This document shows, in pieces, positions 23,301 through 34,086 of a stretch of 64,000 nt of DNA. The position numbers and the translations under genes were made by a program. Source of the stretch: Diplonema japonicum (taxonomy: Eukaryota > Euglenozoa > Diplonemea > Diplonemida > Diplonemidae); contig OZ025746.1 of assembly GCA_964019335.1 (NCBI GenBank), positions 297,811-361,810 on the forward strand. Reading direction: 5' to 3'. The number at the start of each line of letters is the position of its first letter. The stretch's first letter is position 1. Below the pieces are notes generated by a model that did no database searches, was not told the DNA's origin, and saw only the letters and a list, made by a program, of their open reading frames with translations.

Positions 23301-26300
23301 TGTTGAATACTTCCGCTGCTTGTGCAGGGTTGCACGTGGCCCCGTCCCACTTACACCTAACCAATGAAACTACGGAAGTACCCTGGTTGGCTGGCAAGTT
23401 CCCCTCCGTCACGAACCACCGCACCCCACTGTCCAACACACTGTACCTCCCCCACTTAAACCACGACAACGTGTCCTCGCTGCTGGATTCTAATCTGATG
23501 CACAACCAGTACTTACCCTCCTTCTGCGGCACTGGCAAGTAAAACGATAGGTCGGTTCCTGTAACTGTGTATTTCGATGTCACAGACCCAAAAGACGTCC
23601 CCTCGCTGCCACCAGGGGGGTTCATGCACCCGTCGTTCTCTGTCCCGCTTGAGGGGACGAACTTGGCTTGGAACAAGGCGATGGAAAGAAAGTACACCTC
23701 AGGACCCTTTAAAGACAGCTTTTGAAGCTCGCCACCCAAGAGTTGCAAAGAGGTGTCAGGCAAAACCTGCAAGGACGGAGGCTCCTCGATCTCCCACGAG
23801 GTATTGAAAACGATCCAGTTGAGGGACCCAGCCTGTTTGTAGCACTGCTTGTACCGCACGGCGTCATTCTTGAAAGGAGGCAGCACAATGGAGGCAAACA
23901 CGTTTCCTGTATTCCAGTAAACACTGTCGTAGGGAACTACATCGTCGTACACACTAAGGACACCTGCAAACTGCGGCGAGGTCCTTGTGTTGTACAAGTA
24001 CTGCAGCTGCTGTGTGTCAGATGACACAGCACATGAAGACCCTGCGCAGAATAGATCCTGTGCTGTCCTGTCAGAAGTGCATGGTGAAACCACCAGCCCT
24101 GTGGTGGCCGTGCTGCCTGAGCCAGCATTGGGGCAGTACAGCGACAGGTGCAAGTCTGCGTACTTTGACTCGCCCAACCCCCACTTCGTTGGTGTGATAT
24201 CGCAATTGCTACCGCTTTCCACCAGCCTGAACACGTCGCCTGACCTTTCGCAGTACATCCCCATGGGCTCCTTCAAATTGCACGTGCCTCGGTGGGCGAC
24301 AGACAGCTCGCTGTTGCTGTCCGAGATGAGGAACCCTGCCTCCATCCCGCCCCGTGTCTCGAGGTAAAACAGGGACAAGGAAGGGTATGAGCTTACCTTC
24401 AGAAGCATCGATGCAGTGTTGTACTGGTAGTACTTCGAGAGGTACCCAGGTGCGCTGGCGTCAAGCGTCCACGTTTTCGTAACACTGTCGGTGCCGATGA
24501 TGTTGTGTCTCACAGTAATTGACCCCCACGTGCCATCCGACCTGTCCAGGACAAGGTTCTGCGGCTCTAAAACTTTCCAGTTGTACCCACCATGCCGCCA
24601 GCAAACTCGCCACAAGCACATGCATTGCGAGCTGTCACCGTTGCATAAATTGCACAGATTCGGTGCTACACATGCTCCGCTGCTGGAGCCTGACGGCTCT
24701 GACGGGTTAGTGCAGGAAGGGACTGTCAGGTAGTAGACAACGCTGCTGCGTGAGTTTGAGTCAAGTGTGCTCCCTAAACACTCAGCAGTAGAGTGCAGGT
24801 TGTTACATTCTTGAGCACCGCCATCTTTGTTTTCTGCACCTTCGTCTTCAGCAAAGAATGGGTAGTCGCATGACTTCGCAGGGTGCACGAGCCTCACTGT
24901 GGACCCTATAGTTTGGATGACGGAGTCTGTTGCGCTGTAGTTGCGTTGCAGGTTCCAAGGCATTGCAGAGAGCAGCCCAGCTGTTCCGGTCCCGTTGGTG
25001 ACGGTCAAGGGCCCCCATGTCCCTTGGCGCGTGTCGTTCATGTAGTACTGTACGTCAGGTGGGTATGCAGCCTGTTGTTCAGTAGAACCATAATACCCTG
25101 CCACAAGTGGTGTCCCCACCTGAACGGTCGCCGTTGCTGTGAGAAGGCTGTTCGGGCCCCAGTCAGTGGGTTGGCTCCACGTGAAGTACGGTGTATACTG
25201 CGACTCGATATGCCGCCACTTTAGTGGAACGCTGTGAAGTGAGTAATGCCACGGAAGTACCCGCCACCCTGATGCACCGCCCTTCCTATAGCACACCATC
25301 CAGTCTCCCTGGCCTGGCATGTACAGGGTGCCGTACACCTCATGCACGTTCGTCGCGTCATCGTCAGTGCGTGTTGCATTCGTGGGATCTGCTTGGAAGT
25401 CACGAATTGCAGAAGGCATGTCGGACCCTTCATCCCAATACCTGTCGTTGTCACGGTACCAGCACCCCAAAGATGGGCTGCTTCCGAGCGGTCTGTGCAC
25501 GTTGGGGTTTCCTCTCTGCGTGAAGGTCTCACTGAAGTACGTAGTGGGCACGATCCTCAGCTGGTCCCCGCCATTCACCATGAAGTACTGCCGTTTGTCT
25601 ACCACCTCATTTTTCGTGAGAACAGGTGCACGATTCAACCCATTGTTCCCCGACCCGGAGTCGATCCGAACAGTGCCGTAGGTGCCCGGCGAAAGGTCAA
25701 GCATGGTCCAACCCAGCTGCTCTGCGACGAGGTTGAGGCTAGGTGAAGTGCTCGAAGTTGCAGAGATACAGTTCGGTGCACCGCAAGGATAGAGCTTGGT
25801 CCACATAGGGATGTTGGACACAGTGAGGTTGTGATCCCGCAGCTGCGCACGGACTTCCTTCGCCGAGAAGCACACATCGTACGATCCCATGTCCCGGGGG
25901 AGCCTTACATACACGTATGACCTCTTTCTCGACTGCACTGCGTCGAGATAAGATGGTTGGGGGATAGATTCGACAACAGCAGCAGACGCCAGTGCAGTAG
26001 CCTCGATTAAGGGGTGTTCGGTGTCTGTGCCGAAGAGGCCTATGCCTCCAGCAGTGGCCCCTAAGAGGAGGGAGGGGAGCCCACTTGGCTGCCAAGAGCC
26101 GTCAATGTCAGTGAACAAGCTGCCGTAGTACGGGTCGCCATCAAAGTGGTGGTTTTCAAAAGTGCACGGGACCCCTGCAGGGACTAGCTTGAGGTTGTCG
26201 CCGTAGGCACAGGCGGCGGTGCTGGAAGACGAGCAGCTGCTGCTTGGTCTTGAGAAGTTCCAACTCATGTCGACAGAGTTGATTTGCATCACGACATACT

Positions 26301-27552
26301 GTCCCGGCGTTGCCTCCGGTGTGTAGTACCACGTTTTGCTTCCCTCCGACTGGAACATGTATTGGTGCTTCTCCATGACGGGTGCTGTGTCATAGATGAA
26401 ACCTTCTCGTGTGAAGAGGAGCCATTTGTCGGTGAAGTCAAACCGGATGCTTTCGGTCCAGCCGTCCACCTGTATGGGTGAATGCTTGAAACATATCACC
26501 CATTTGAAGCTGTTGTGCGGTGCCGTGAATGTGATGAAAGCACTGCTCACCCACCTGTTATAAATATCTTGATCAGCGAGAGACATCCCGAATTGTTTTG
26601 TCATGAAAAACGGCGTGGTGCCCGTCTGCGCCGTGTACTTTGTGCAATCGTAGTCGTAAGCGGACGAGTACTCCCAAATCTGCAACTGGAGGTGCCCGAA
26701 ACCTCCTGTTGTGTTGAAGTGTCGCAGCTCGGTTTCGCCCAGTGTTGCCAGCAAACTGATCCTCACGTCCTGTCCCTCCACAAATGAGACCGGTCCTATC
26801 CCGGTGCTGTAGTTGCTGTGCGAGGGTACGGTCATCGTTTCGGTCAACGTGAAGGTTTGTGTGAGCGAGTCCGACTGGGAGTGCGTATCGGTGAAGGTGA
26901 GCGACAGTGAGAAGGTGCTCGTGAGAGAGAAGGTTGCCGACAACGAGAAGGTCGCCGTCAAGGAGAGCGAGGCTGTTGGCAACGACAAAGAGATGGATGT
27001 GGTGTCGGTCCCTGTTGGAAGCGAGAACGTAAAGGTCAGAGAGTGCGAGAAGGTAAGACTGGCTGTTGAAGTGGGAAGCGACAACGTCAGAGAGAGCGTC
27101 TCGGTGCCTGTCGGCAAAGAGACAGTAAAGGTCTGCGTCGTGGTAGCTGTTGGGAGGCTGAGGGAGACAGTATCCGTGAAGGTAGCTGACTTTGAATCGG
27201 TAGCTGTGGGCAACGATATCGATGCAGAATAGGTCTGGGTACCAGTAGGCATGGTCATAGTGGTCGAAACCGTGTCTGTGCTAGTGGGAAGCGACAGAGT
27301 AGTTGTGAAGGTTTCGCTCTGCGACACAGATTCTGAGAAGGTCAGCGAGAAACTTGAACTCAGCGACTCCGAAAAAGTGTCGGACAGTGACACTGAAAAC
27401 GTTTCCGTCAAGGAGATCGACTCGGAGAGCGAGACGGTACTGGAGGCCGTGGGTAGTGACACGGTGAAGGTCTCAGTCATCGTCGCTGTCTGCCCTGCAG
27501 CAGCGTGTAGCACACATGCCAAGCATAGCAACTTGTACAGCGAACGTATCAT
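13419..27552 (-). CDS. Giant GPI-anchored, mucin-like surface protein (about 4,613 residues, six exons)
   Basis: Joined exons: 27552-15802, 15754-15644, 15612-14560, 14507-14427, 14321-14175 and 14117-13419. The introns are 47, 31, 52, 105 and 57 nt, all phase 0, with donors GTATG or GTGTG and acceptors ending in AG. The product starts with a signal peptide (MIRSLYKLLCLACVLHAAAG), then a Ser/Thr region (about 21-247) of alternating S/T with LPT motifs, probably heavily O-glycosylated. From about 250 to 1850 come repeated extracellular modules marked by a Y-x-[VI]-C-Y ... W signature. A long beta-rich region with many Cys pairs and N-glycosylation sites follows. The C-terminus is a Pro/Thr stalk, a small-residue site (DAGS) and a terminal hydrophobic tail LYLISLLCLVVLV, a typical GPI signal. 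The architecture is like giant cell-surface proteins of bodonids. Role unknown; adhesion or coat is likely. Confidence 0.85.
14346..14414 (+). repeat. (ATT)n microsatellite plus poly-T inside intron 4 of the giant gene
   Basis: About 16 ATT units followed by about 20 T. It fills most of the 105-nt intron at 14322-14426. Confidence 0.9.
26812..27492 (-). repeat. Degenerate Ser/Thr-coding repeat region of the giant gene
   Basis: Irregular tandem coding repeats for S/T-x-S/T with recurring SLPT(A/G)T motifs, about 220 residues. The opposite strand is open over much of this stretch only because of the codon pattern. Confidence 0.8.
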
Positions 27553-27683
27553 ATCATGCTTGCCTTGCCGCCTCGCCCCCTGTGCTTCTGAGCAAAGCTG
27601 ATGAATGGTAAGAAGTATACAAAAAAAAAAAAAAAGAAAAAACAACAATGAACATAAGTTGGATAGCAACCACGTAAGCGGTG

Positions 27684-28313
27684 CTAAGGGGTTCGGGGTG
27701 AATCCAGCCTTGGTGCGCAGATCAACGGGCTGAGATTTCGCAGACTATGACCAGGAACATTGTTTGAATCTTGTGTTGGGGCTGACTGCGGCCTGCTAGG
27801 AGGCGCCTGCTTCCACAACCCGGGAAAGCCAAGGAAACGGCACCAGTTCTTGATGGTGGCGGACGCGGGGAGCGAGGCAACGTTCGCTGACCAGTTCATG
27901 TGCCGTGTCCTCGTGCAACGCTTAGCTCTCTTGCAAGGCACATAAGCTCGTTGCTGTGGCTCAGTTGAAGGTTGTGGATCGACGCATTGTTTCTTGTCGT
28001 CCTGCCGCCATACCACAGCCCTCACACGCGGTCGCACTAAGTCGTAGGACACAGAGAGGTCCACTTTATTCGATGGTGCATTCTTGTGTCTAATCTTCCA
28101 TTCACCAGTCATCTTGCCGGTGTCCTTGCCCTTGCACAGGAGCTTTTCTCGTTCGATTTCAAGCGTTTCTTTCATTTGTACGGGTCCGCACAGGTTTTGG
28201 TTTCTCTTTAGCTGTGCATCTGCAGCCTGCAGTGCTTGGTAGTGTTCGATTGTGGTGGCTTTTAGTTTTGCGTGGCGTAGCTTGATGTGGGACTGTACAA
28301 GCTTTGCAGCCAT
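27684..28313 (-). CDS. Basic protein, function unknown (209 residues)
   Basis: The ATG at 28313 lies five nt after an acceptor-like GATACCACAG and only 20 nt after the stop of the LRR gene. The N-terminal 60 residues are helical and Lys/Gln-rich. The middle has KMTGEWKIRHKNAP and DLVRPRVRAVVWRQ. The C-terminal half is Pro/Ser/Arg-rich and probably disordered. No signal peptide, membrane span or known motif is seen. The very tight spacing suggests processing of both genes from one transcript. No family was recognised. Confidence 0.6.
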   Translation of the reverse strand: MAAKLVQSHIKLRHAKLKATTIEHYQALQAADAQLKRNQNLCGPVQMKETLEIEREKLLCKGKDTGKMTGEWKIRHKNAPSNKVDLSVSYDLVRPRVRAVVWRQDDKKQCVDPQPSTEPQQRAYVPCKRAKRCTRTRHMNWSANVASLPASATIKNWCRFLGFPGLWKQAPPSRPQSAPTQDSNNVPGHSLRNLSPLICAPRLDSPRTP

Positions 28314-28333
28314 GTTTCCTGTGGTATCAATCT

Positions 28334-29473
28334 CTAACGGCGGGAGGCAAGGGCTTCTTGTGCTTCGACCCAGCCTGGAAAGGAGGAATCGGGCGTTTCT
28401 GAATTACCGCAAAGCTCAAGGTATCGTAGAATAGGGTTCTTGACAGCTGCGGTGCAGAGTGCTTGGATGCCTGCCTCGCCAACGAAGTTGAGATCCAAGT
28501 CGAGTGACGTGAGCGACGACACAGGAGGGTGCCCCGAGATGTTCCGTGTGGCTGACAGCACAGCAGCCAGCCCGATAGCACCTTCGTCTTGTATCTTGTT
28601 GTTTCGTAGATTCAAGCAAGTCATCGAAGGGTGTTCCTTAAGGGCCTTGCACAGCATCAAACAACTTTTGTTCCCCACATAGTTCATGGACAAGTTCAGT
28701 GTTTGCAGCACCTTGTTCCCCTTCAACCCTATCGCCAGGGACTCGATGCCAGTGTCGCCTGCTGTGTTGCACCTGATTGACAGCTCTTTCAGCTTCTTGT
28801 GCTTCTCGAGTAGGATGGACAACGCTTTCGACCCTTCAGGGTTGAGTCCAATGGTCTCAAGCTTAATGGTTTCCAAAGAGTTATTCTCGCACAGGCCCAT
28901 GCACAGGATCTCGACACCTGTGCCAGAGATGTCATTGCGCGAGATCTCCAAGTGCTTGAGCACGTCAAGCTTGCAAATGTCGGAGAGGGGCATGCAGTGG
29001 TGGATCCCCATGTTGTTAGCACTGAGCTGCAGGGTCTCCAGCATTGTGTGTTGCGTGATGGCTGTGTGCAGCGCTCTGACACTGTCGAGGGCCAGGTCCA
29101 GAGAGGTGACACTGAAAGAGGTTATACTGGTATTCACTTCCAGCGCCTTGCACAAGGCAGCTACCCCACTGTGCGACACAGAACTAGGTGCCTGCACCTC
29201 ACCTTCCTGAATGGTGTTTCCGTGCAAGGACAGCTGCAGGAGATGGGGGGACATCGCCACGTGTTTGGCCACTGCAATAGCTCCTTCGGACCCCACGGGG
29301 TACTCATGCGCAGCTGCCTCCTTGTAGCAGCCCACAGCATCCTGCTCCACGGGCACATCGCCTTTCTTGTCAACGTGGTAACTGAAGAACTCCCCGTCGC
29401 TCCCACCCCTGTCAAACGCCACGAGATTCAAGTGCCTGCTTCCCTGCATGATCGCTGCCATGGCACGTTCCAT
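28334..29473 (-). CDS. Leucine-rich-repeat protein, ribonuclease-inhibitor type
   Basis: 379 residues, intronless; the ATG at 29473 is 12 nt after CCCTTTATACAG. From about residue 95 to 360 there are 28-30-residue repeats of the form L-x2-L-x-L-x2-N-x-[IMV]-G-x2-G...L...L (for example LETLQLSANNMG, LQTLNLSMNYVG and MTCLNLRNNKIQDEGA), which form a horseshoe of the RNase-inhibitor/NLRC3 kind. No NACHT, kinase or membrane domain is attached. Such cytosolic LRR proteins mediate protein binding; the partner is unknown. Its stop is 20 nt before the start of the next gene. Confidence 0.85.
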   Translation of the reverse strand: MERAMAAIMQGSRHLNLVAFDRGGSDGEFFSYHVDKKGDVPVEQDAVGCYKEAAAHEYPVGSEGAIAVAKHVAMSPHLLQLSLHGNTIQEGEVQAPSSVSHSGVAALCKALEVNTSITSFSVTSLDLALDSVRALHTAITQHTMLETLQLSANNMGIHHCMPLSDICKLDVLKHLEISRNDISGTGVEILCMGLCENNSLETIKLETIGLNPEGSKALSILLEKHKKLKELSIRCNTAGDTGIESLAIGLKGNKVLQTLNLSMNYVGNKSCLMLCKALKEHPSMTCLNLRNNKIQDEGAIGLAAVLSATRNISGHPPVSSLTSLDLDLNFVGEAGIQALCTAAVKNPILRYLELCGNSETPDSSFPGWVEAQEALASRR

Positions 29474-29630
29474 CCCCCACCGTGCCTGTATAAAGGGACA
29501 CCTTTCCCAACCACAATGGTGTCTGGGTTCTCAAAGAAAAACAAAAACAAAAAAAAGAAGAAACAAAAAGAGCACCCAACACGACACAAATGGAACTTCA
29601 CTCAGGTGGGCTATCTTCCCTATCAGCAGA

Positions 29631-30812
29631 TCATTTCCAACCAAGTTCCCTACCAATCAGTTTCTCAAGCGCCTTATTATGCGGTGCGTAGTAGGCACGC
29701 ATCTCATCGATCAGGTCAGTGTTCGAAGAGGAGGGCGCTTTTACAGGATTTGCATTTGCGTGGATAGCAGCGGCTGCCCATGTGGTGATGTTCTCGTCGG
29801 GCGCCCGGCAGGACGCAGGAAGGAGTTGGTTCATCCTGTGAAGCGATGCCTCGAGCCCTGCACTGGTCCGCAGGTCCGACAGGTTGAAGAACTCCAACTG
29901 CTCACGCGGGAAGTGTTCTAAGCACCTGTCCGCATTTTTGATATAAGTACCCATCTGAATGAAGCTGGCCGTCTGTCCCCTCGGCCATGTTGCATACTTC
30001 CCGGGGAGGAACCATTGCCCAGCGCACTTCTCGGACTCTCTGTACATGTCCTGTACCTCATCACTCTGCGAGGCCTTCCAACCCTCCTTCATGTCAGTGA
30101 AGGGCTCCCTGCCTGCAATATGTGGCGTGCTCAGTCCCAAAGTGCGGAAGTACTCCATGCACTGCATCTCAAAGTCGAACCAAGAAATGTTTTGCGAGAC
30201 AGGCTCCCTTATGCAGTAGGCAAGGCGCAGGTTGGGGTTGGTTGCTTTCAGCGTAGCGGGTACCCAGGGGGCAGCGGAGTACTGCGCGCAAGCGTCGAAA
30301 GTGAAGAAAGGCTTTCCCAACACCTTTTCGTACCAGAACTTGGTGAAGATGGTTGGGAAGACCATGCGGTAGAAAACAGGGTGGATAAGACCGAAGTAGT
30401 GGCCCACCAGATAGAAGGATTCCTTGTTGTCTGAGAAGCCTACTGTCCAAGGGCTGAAGGGCGTCTGGCAGCCGGGGAATTTGTTGAGGTACCCCGACAT
30501 GGTGGTCGTCCCACACCGCACTTCGCCAACAATGCAGAGGTCGGGCGTGACACGAAAGGGTGCTGTGGCCAAACGCCACAAGCTCTGCAAGGGACGTAAG
30601 AGCCACAGCATCTCGTATGTGTACATACTGAGCAAGGGTGCTCTCTGGTGTCTCACCACTGCAGTGGTCCAGTGGTACAATGCGTACCAGAAAGCCCCAC
30701 CTACAGTGCAAACCCATCCTAGTATGCTCTTCCCAGGCACTCTGTAGCCTAACTTTTGCAGTACGCTGAGCAAGGCATACCCCGCTACTGCATGCGGCAG
30801 GTCTACATCCAT
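29631..30812 (-). CDS. Golgi-type II membrane sulfotransferase (PAPS-dependent)
   Basis: 393 residues from the ATG at 30812. An upstream in-frame ATG at 30944 would add a poly-Lys, homopolymer-coded leader, and an acceptor-like CCCCCCAG lies 14 nt before the chosen start. An N-terminal hydrophobic region (about 10-60) serves as signal anchor. The PAPS 5'-phosphosulfate loop is VGEVRCGTTTMSGYL, and the 3'-phosphate site is LRLAYCIREPVSQNISWFDFE with the expected Arg and Ser. The C-terminal part matches carbohydrate sulfotransferases that modify glycans in the secretory pathway. The acceptor glycan is unknown; surface glycoproteins such as the nearby mucin-like giant are possible clients. Confidence 0.82.
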   Translation of the reverse strand: MDVDLPHAVAGYALLSVLQKLGYRVPGKSILGWVCTVGGAFWYALYHWTTAVVRHQRAPLLSMYTYEMLWLLRPLQSLWRLATAPFRVTPDLCIVGEVRCGTTTMSGYLNKFPGCQTPFSPWTVGFSDNKESFYLVGHYFGLIHPVFYRMVFPTIFTKFWYEKVLGKPFFTFDACAQYSAAPWVPATLKATNPNLRLAYCIREPVSQNISWFDFEMQCMEYFRTLGLSTPHIAGREPFTDMKEGWKASQSDEVQDMYRESEKCAGQWFLPGKYATWPRGQTASFIQMGTYIKNADRCLEHFPREQLEFFNLSDLRTSAGLEASLHRMNQLLPASCRAPDENITTWAAAAIHANANPVKAPSSSNTDLIDEMRAYYAPHNKALEKLIGRELGWK

Positions 30813-32420
30813 TGTCACCCTCAGGCCTGGGGGGGTTCGGTGTGTGTGTTCGGAAAAGGTTTGAAAAGAAAAAGAGAAAAACATGAAATGAAAAATTTTC
30901 AAAAATAATGGTTTTTTTTTTTTTTTTTTTTTTGTGACGTGCATTTTTTTTTTTTTTTTTTCCTTGTATCAAAACTGGTCCCCTCAGCGAGGGAAGGGGT
31001 TCCCAAAACAAAAAAACAAAAACAGTTTTCTCCTTTCTTCATTTTTTTTTTCGGAACAATTATTTTCTCGCATTCGATAGCACTCACGTAGGATAGTTTT
31101 TTTCCCCCATTTCTTTCTTCTCTTTTTGTCTTCTAACCTTCCCCCCAGCAACTTTAAAAAAGGGAGGAGAGGGGGGGGGGGGGGGGGGGGTCAACACACA
31201 ATATTTTTTCTTATAAAAAAGATTTCTTTTTTTTTCAACTTTCTAAACTCCTTTAATGATACTTCTCAAGCCGTTGTTTCTTACGCTTTCAACCTAAATA
31301 CCCCTTTTGCCCTCAGAGACCTTTTCTGTCGACAAAGACGAAGAGGTATATTCATTAAGGGGAGGAGGGGACAGGAAAGCGAGGGGGAGAAAATGCTAGA
31401 AATTAAACACATATGCGACCTGACTACTCCTAAGGAGCAAATCGATAAGGGCGACACACAGGGCAATCAAAAGCATTTGTAAGAGGGTGAGGGGAAACTG
31501 GGACTAACAGCGAGAAGTAGAAAGAAAAAAGAGCTCTAAAAAGGATACATAGATGTATACTTTAAAGTGCATTCTCCCTCCATTTTTATTATTTTTATAA
31601 TAAATTACTTATTTTAAATTTATTTTTCGTCCATTCTGCGCGTCACCCTTGCACGACGGTAAGGATGGATTAAGGTTTTTTTTTAAATTATTGGAGGGCG
31701 GAGGAAGAAGAAATGAAGAGAAGTGGTGGTGGTGTATCCAAAGAGGGGAGCAGTACCCTAACAAATAAGTGGAATGAAAAAAAAAAAAAAAAAGAACACG
31801 TGAAAGCCAGGTTAAAAAAAAAAGGAGAGAAAGAAACAAGACAGGGGGTACTGTGTCTAACGGGTGAGTCGGTACACAACCCCTTTACCTATCTTTCTCT
31901 TGCATTTTTTTTTTTTTTTTTTTTCGACAACGAGGGGTTACGCACGCTGGGCTTCCCCGACTCCTTTTTAACCAGACACCTGAAATACGAAACAGGGGGA
32001 GGAAGAGCAAGAATACTTCAATTTTTCTCCCCCCAAAAAAAAAAGAAAACTTTTTTTTAAAGGCAGTTTCAAAGGCAACTCTAGTTGGGAAAGGGTTCAG
32101 TGCATTGATATTTTGAGCACGCAAAAGAGGAAAGCGGAGCACAGGGGGTGGGGGAGACGAAGATTACCCCTCCCCCGACCCTGCTCCTTTTTTTTTCCAT
32201 TTAAACCCTTCATAGATTTTTTTTTTTTTCCTCACCAAAAACTTAAAGTGAAAGAAAATGAAGGGGGGAAATAGGGAGGAAGACGGGGAAATAAGAAATA
32301 AAAAAGTAAACTAAACTGACGAGAAAAAAAAACGGGGGGGGAAAGGAAAAAAATATGGGGTAGGGGGGGAAGATAATCAAGAGAGGAGGAAACCGAAAAA
32401 TATTTCATGGATTTTTTTTT

Positions 32421-32451
<31 letters not shown>

Positions 32452-32559
32452 TTCACGAGCGCTAATAACCGTGCTTTTAGCAACCTTCAGAGGGGGTTTT
32501 CTCTTTTCACACGATAAAAAGGGAAGGGGAAAAAAAACGGAAATTTTATGGCTGCTTAC
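30813..32559. other. 1.7-kb homopolymer-rich spacer
   Basis: Non-coding on both strands as far as I can tell. It contains two T tracts of about 20 (30911-30960), G20 at 31171-31190, and further A and T runs around 31780, 31910 and 32430. Open frames here are low-complexity only. Confidence 0.55.
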
Positions 32560-34086
32560 TTACTCTGCATGGGCCTCTTCATCTTCGTCAATTTCCTCAA
32601 GGAGCCTGCTCTGGTCCGCCTTGTGCATCCTCATTGCGATGATGTAGCCGAAGATAGCTAGGGTCGAAGTGCTCACAACGATGAACTCCTTGGTGAGGGA
32701 GTTCAGGAACCTGAAGGAGATGAAGGCGATGGAGGAGGTCGTGCCAAGCTGGAGGATCAAGTTTGCAAAGGCGGCCTCAGAGTCGTTCTTGAACATGTCG
32801 GCAATGACCGCCTTGTTGGGCCCTTCCCACACAGCACGCGCACACCCGAAACAGATGAAGATCGGGATCAGCGTACCCCACTTCCCAAGAGTATCGGAAA
32901 CGGAAGAGGTGGTAAGATCGGTCATCAAAAACACCATTCCAAATGTCAGGAAGCAAGCCATACCAAACAACATCGCAGGGGTCTTGGACCCGGTCATCTC
33001 CGTCACCTTAGACAGTGGCATCGACATGACGGTTGCCACCAGCGGGATGATGGACACGAAGTACCCGATCTTGTCCTTCCCCAACCCGTCTTTAATGACC
33101 GTCCCTGTCACGTAGGAGTTCAGGTATGCTGACGCGAACCCAAAGGCCACGTTGATGATACCCACGAAGAAGATCTTCGGCTGTGACATTGCCAGCTCCG
33201 TGGCCACCAGTGCCTTTCTGTACCACGGTTTCTTCTCCACGACAACGGGCGCGCCTGTTGCCTCCTCAAAGGGCTTCACTGTGCGGATGAAGGCCATGCC
33301 CACAGCTGAGGCCACTGCGATGACAGAGAAGACGGCGTATGTCCACACGACACCCTCGAACTTCAGGTGGTCCGCGTCGAAGCTGTCTGACGACGAAGCG
33401 TTGTCGGAGGGCGTTAGACCGGCTGAGCCGGATGACGAGTCGTCGCTGCCGCAGGAGCCTGTGATGATGTCGCCTTCCCAGTGATCGCCGCACACCCACA
33501 CCAAGATCAGCGAGGACAGGAGCTTCATGACAAGCTCCAGTGCGAGGTACACAGTGGCAAAGATGCCGCCCAGGTAGGAGTTTGCTTGCTGCACCGCGAT
33601 GCCGTTGTACCTTGCGTGGATCTTGGCAGCGTTTGCGAAGTACCCGCCTTGGGCGGTCCACAGGAAACCTGCAGCGATCCCACCGAATGCACTGCCGACA
33701 AGAACGACCACCCAGCGTGTTGCGTCGTGGGTAAGAACGCCCAAGAACATCCCCCCCACGTACAGGGAGTACACAGCACAGCCCATCACGAGGGCCCACT
33801 TGTGCTTAAGACGCTCGACAATGACGGTGGACCCCAGTAATGCGGTTAATGTGTAGAAAATGTACAGAGTTCCGAGACTGAAGTCTCCCAAGTGTTCCCC
33901 GAACTGCGCTGTAGCCAGAGGGATCACGGCTGTTACTGTTCCATGGTTCAGAGCGAAGCACAGTGTCATCGTCATGAACGACATCATCACGCTACCCTCA
34001 GAGCCCCCCTTGTTTTCCCAGCCGGTGCCCTCGTTCGTGGCGAGAGGCCTTCTGGCATCGCTGTTGTCATCAGATTCGTAACCCAT
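32560..34086 (-). CDS. UNC-93-like major facilitator transporter
   Basis: 508 residues; the ATG at 34086 is 24 nt after CTGCTACCACAG. Eleven to twelve membrane helices are visible in two halves, separated by a Ser/Asp-rich loop (about 205-245). The segment GGIAAGFLWTAQGGYFA in the first half is the hallmark of the UNC-93/UNC93A branch of the MFS, whose members act as channel regulators or transporters in plasma or endosomal membranes. The acidic C-terminal tail (LLEEIDEDEEAHAE) is cytosolic. The substrate is unknown. Confidence 0.82.
   Translation of the reverse strand: MGYESDDNSDARRPLATNEGTGWENKGGSEGSVMMSFMTMTLCFALNHGTVTAVIPLATAQFGEHLGDFSLGTLYIFYTLTALLGSTVIVERLKHKWALVMGCAVYSLYVGGMFLGVLTHDATRWVVVLVGSAFGGIAAGFLWTAQGGYFANAAKIHARYNGIAVQQANSYLGGIFATVYLALELVMKLLSSLILVWVCGDHWEGDIITGSCGSDDSSSGSAGLTPSDNASSSDSFDADHLKFEGVVWTYAVFSVIAVASAVGMAFIRTVKPFEEATGAPVVVEKKPWYRKALVATELAMSQPKIFFVGIINVAFGFASAYLNSYVTGTVIKDGLGKDKIGYFVSIIPLVATVMSMPLSKVTEMTGSKTPAMLFGMACFLTFGMVFLMTDLTTSSVSDTLGKWGTLIPIFICFGCARAVWEGPNKAVIADMFKNDSEAAFANLILQLGTTSSIAFISFRFLNSLTKEFIVVSTSTLAIFGYIIAMRMHKADQSRLLEEIDEDEEAHAE

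Noticed and set aside
26813-27601. Long plus-strand frames opposite the Ser/Thr region
   Set aside because: They mirror the repetitive codons of the giant gene; Val/Ser/Glu-rich nonsense.
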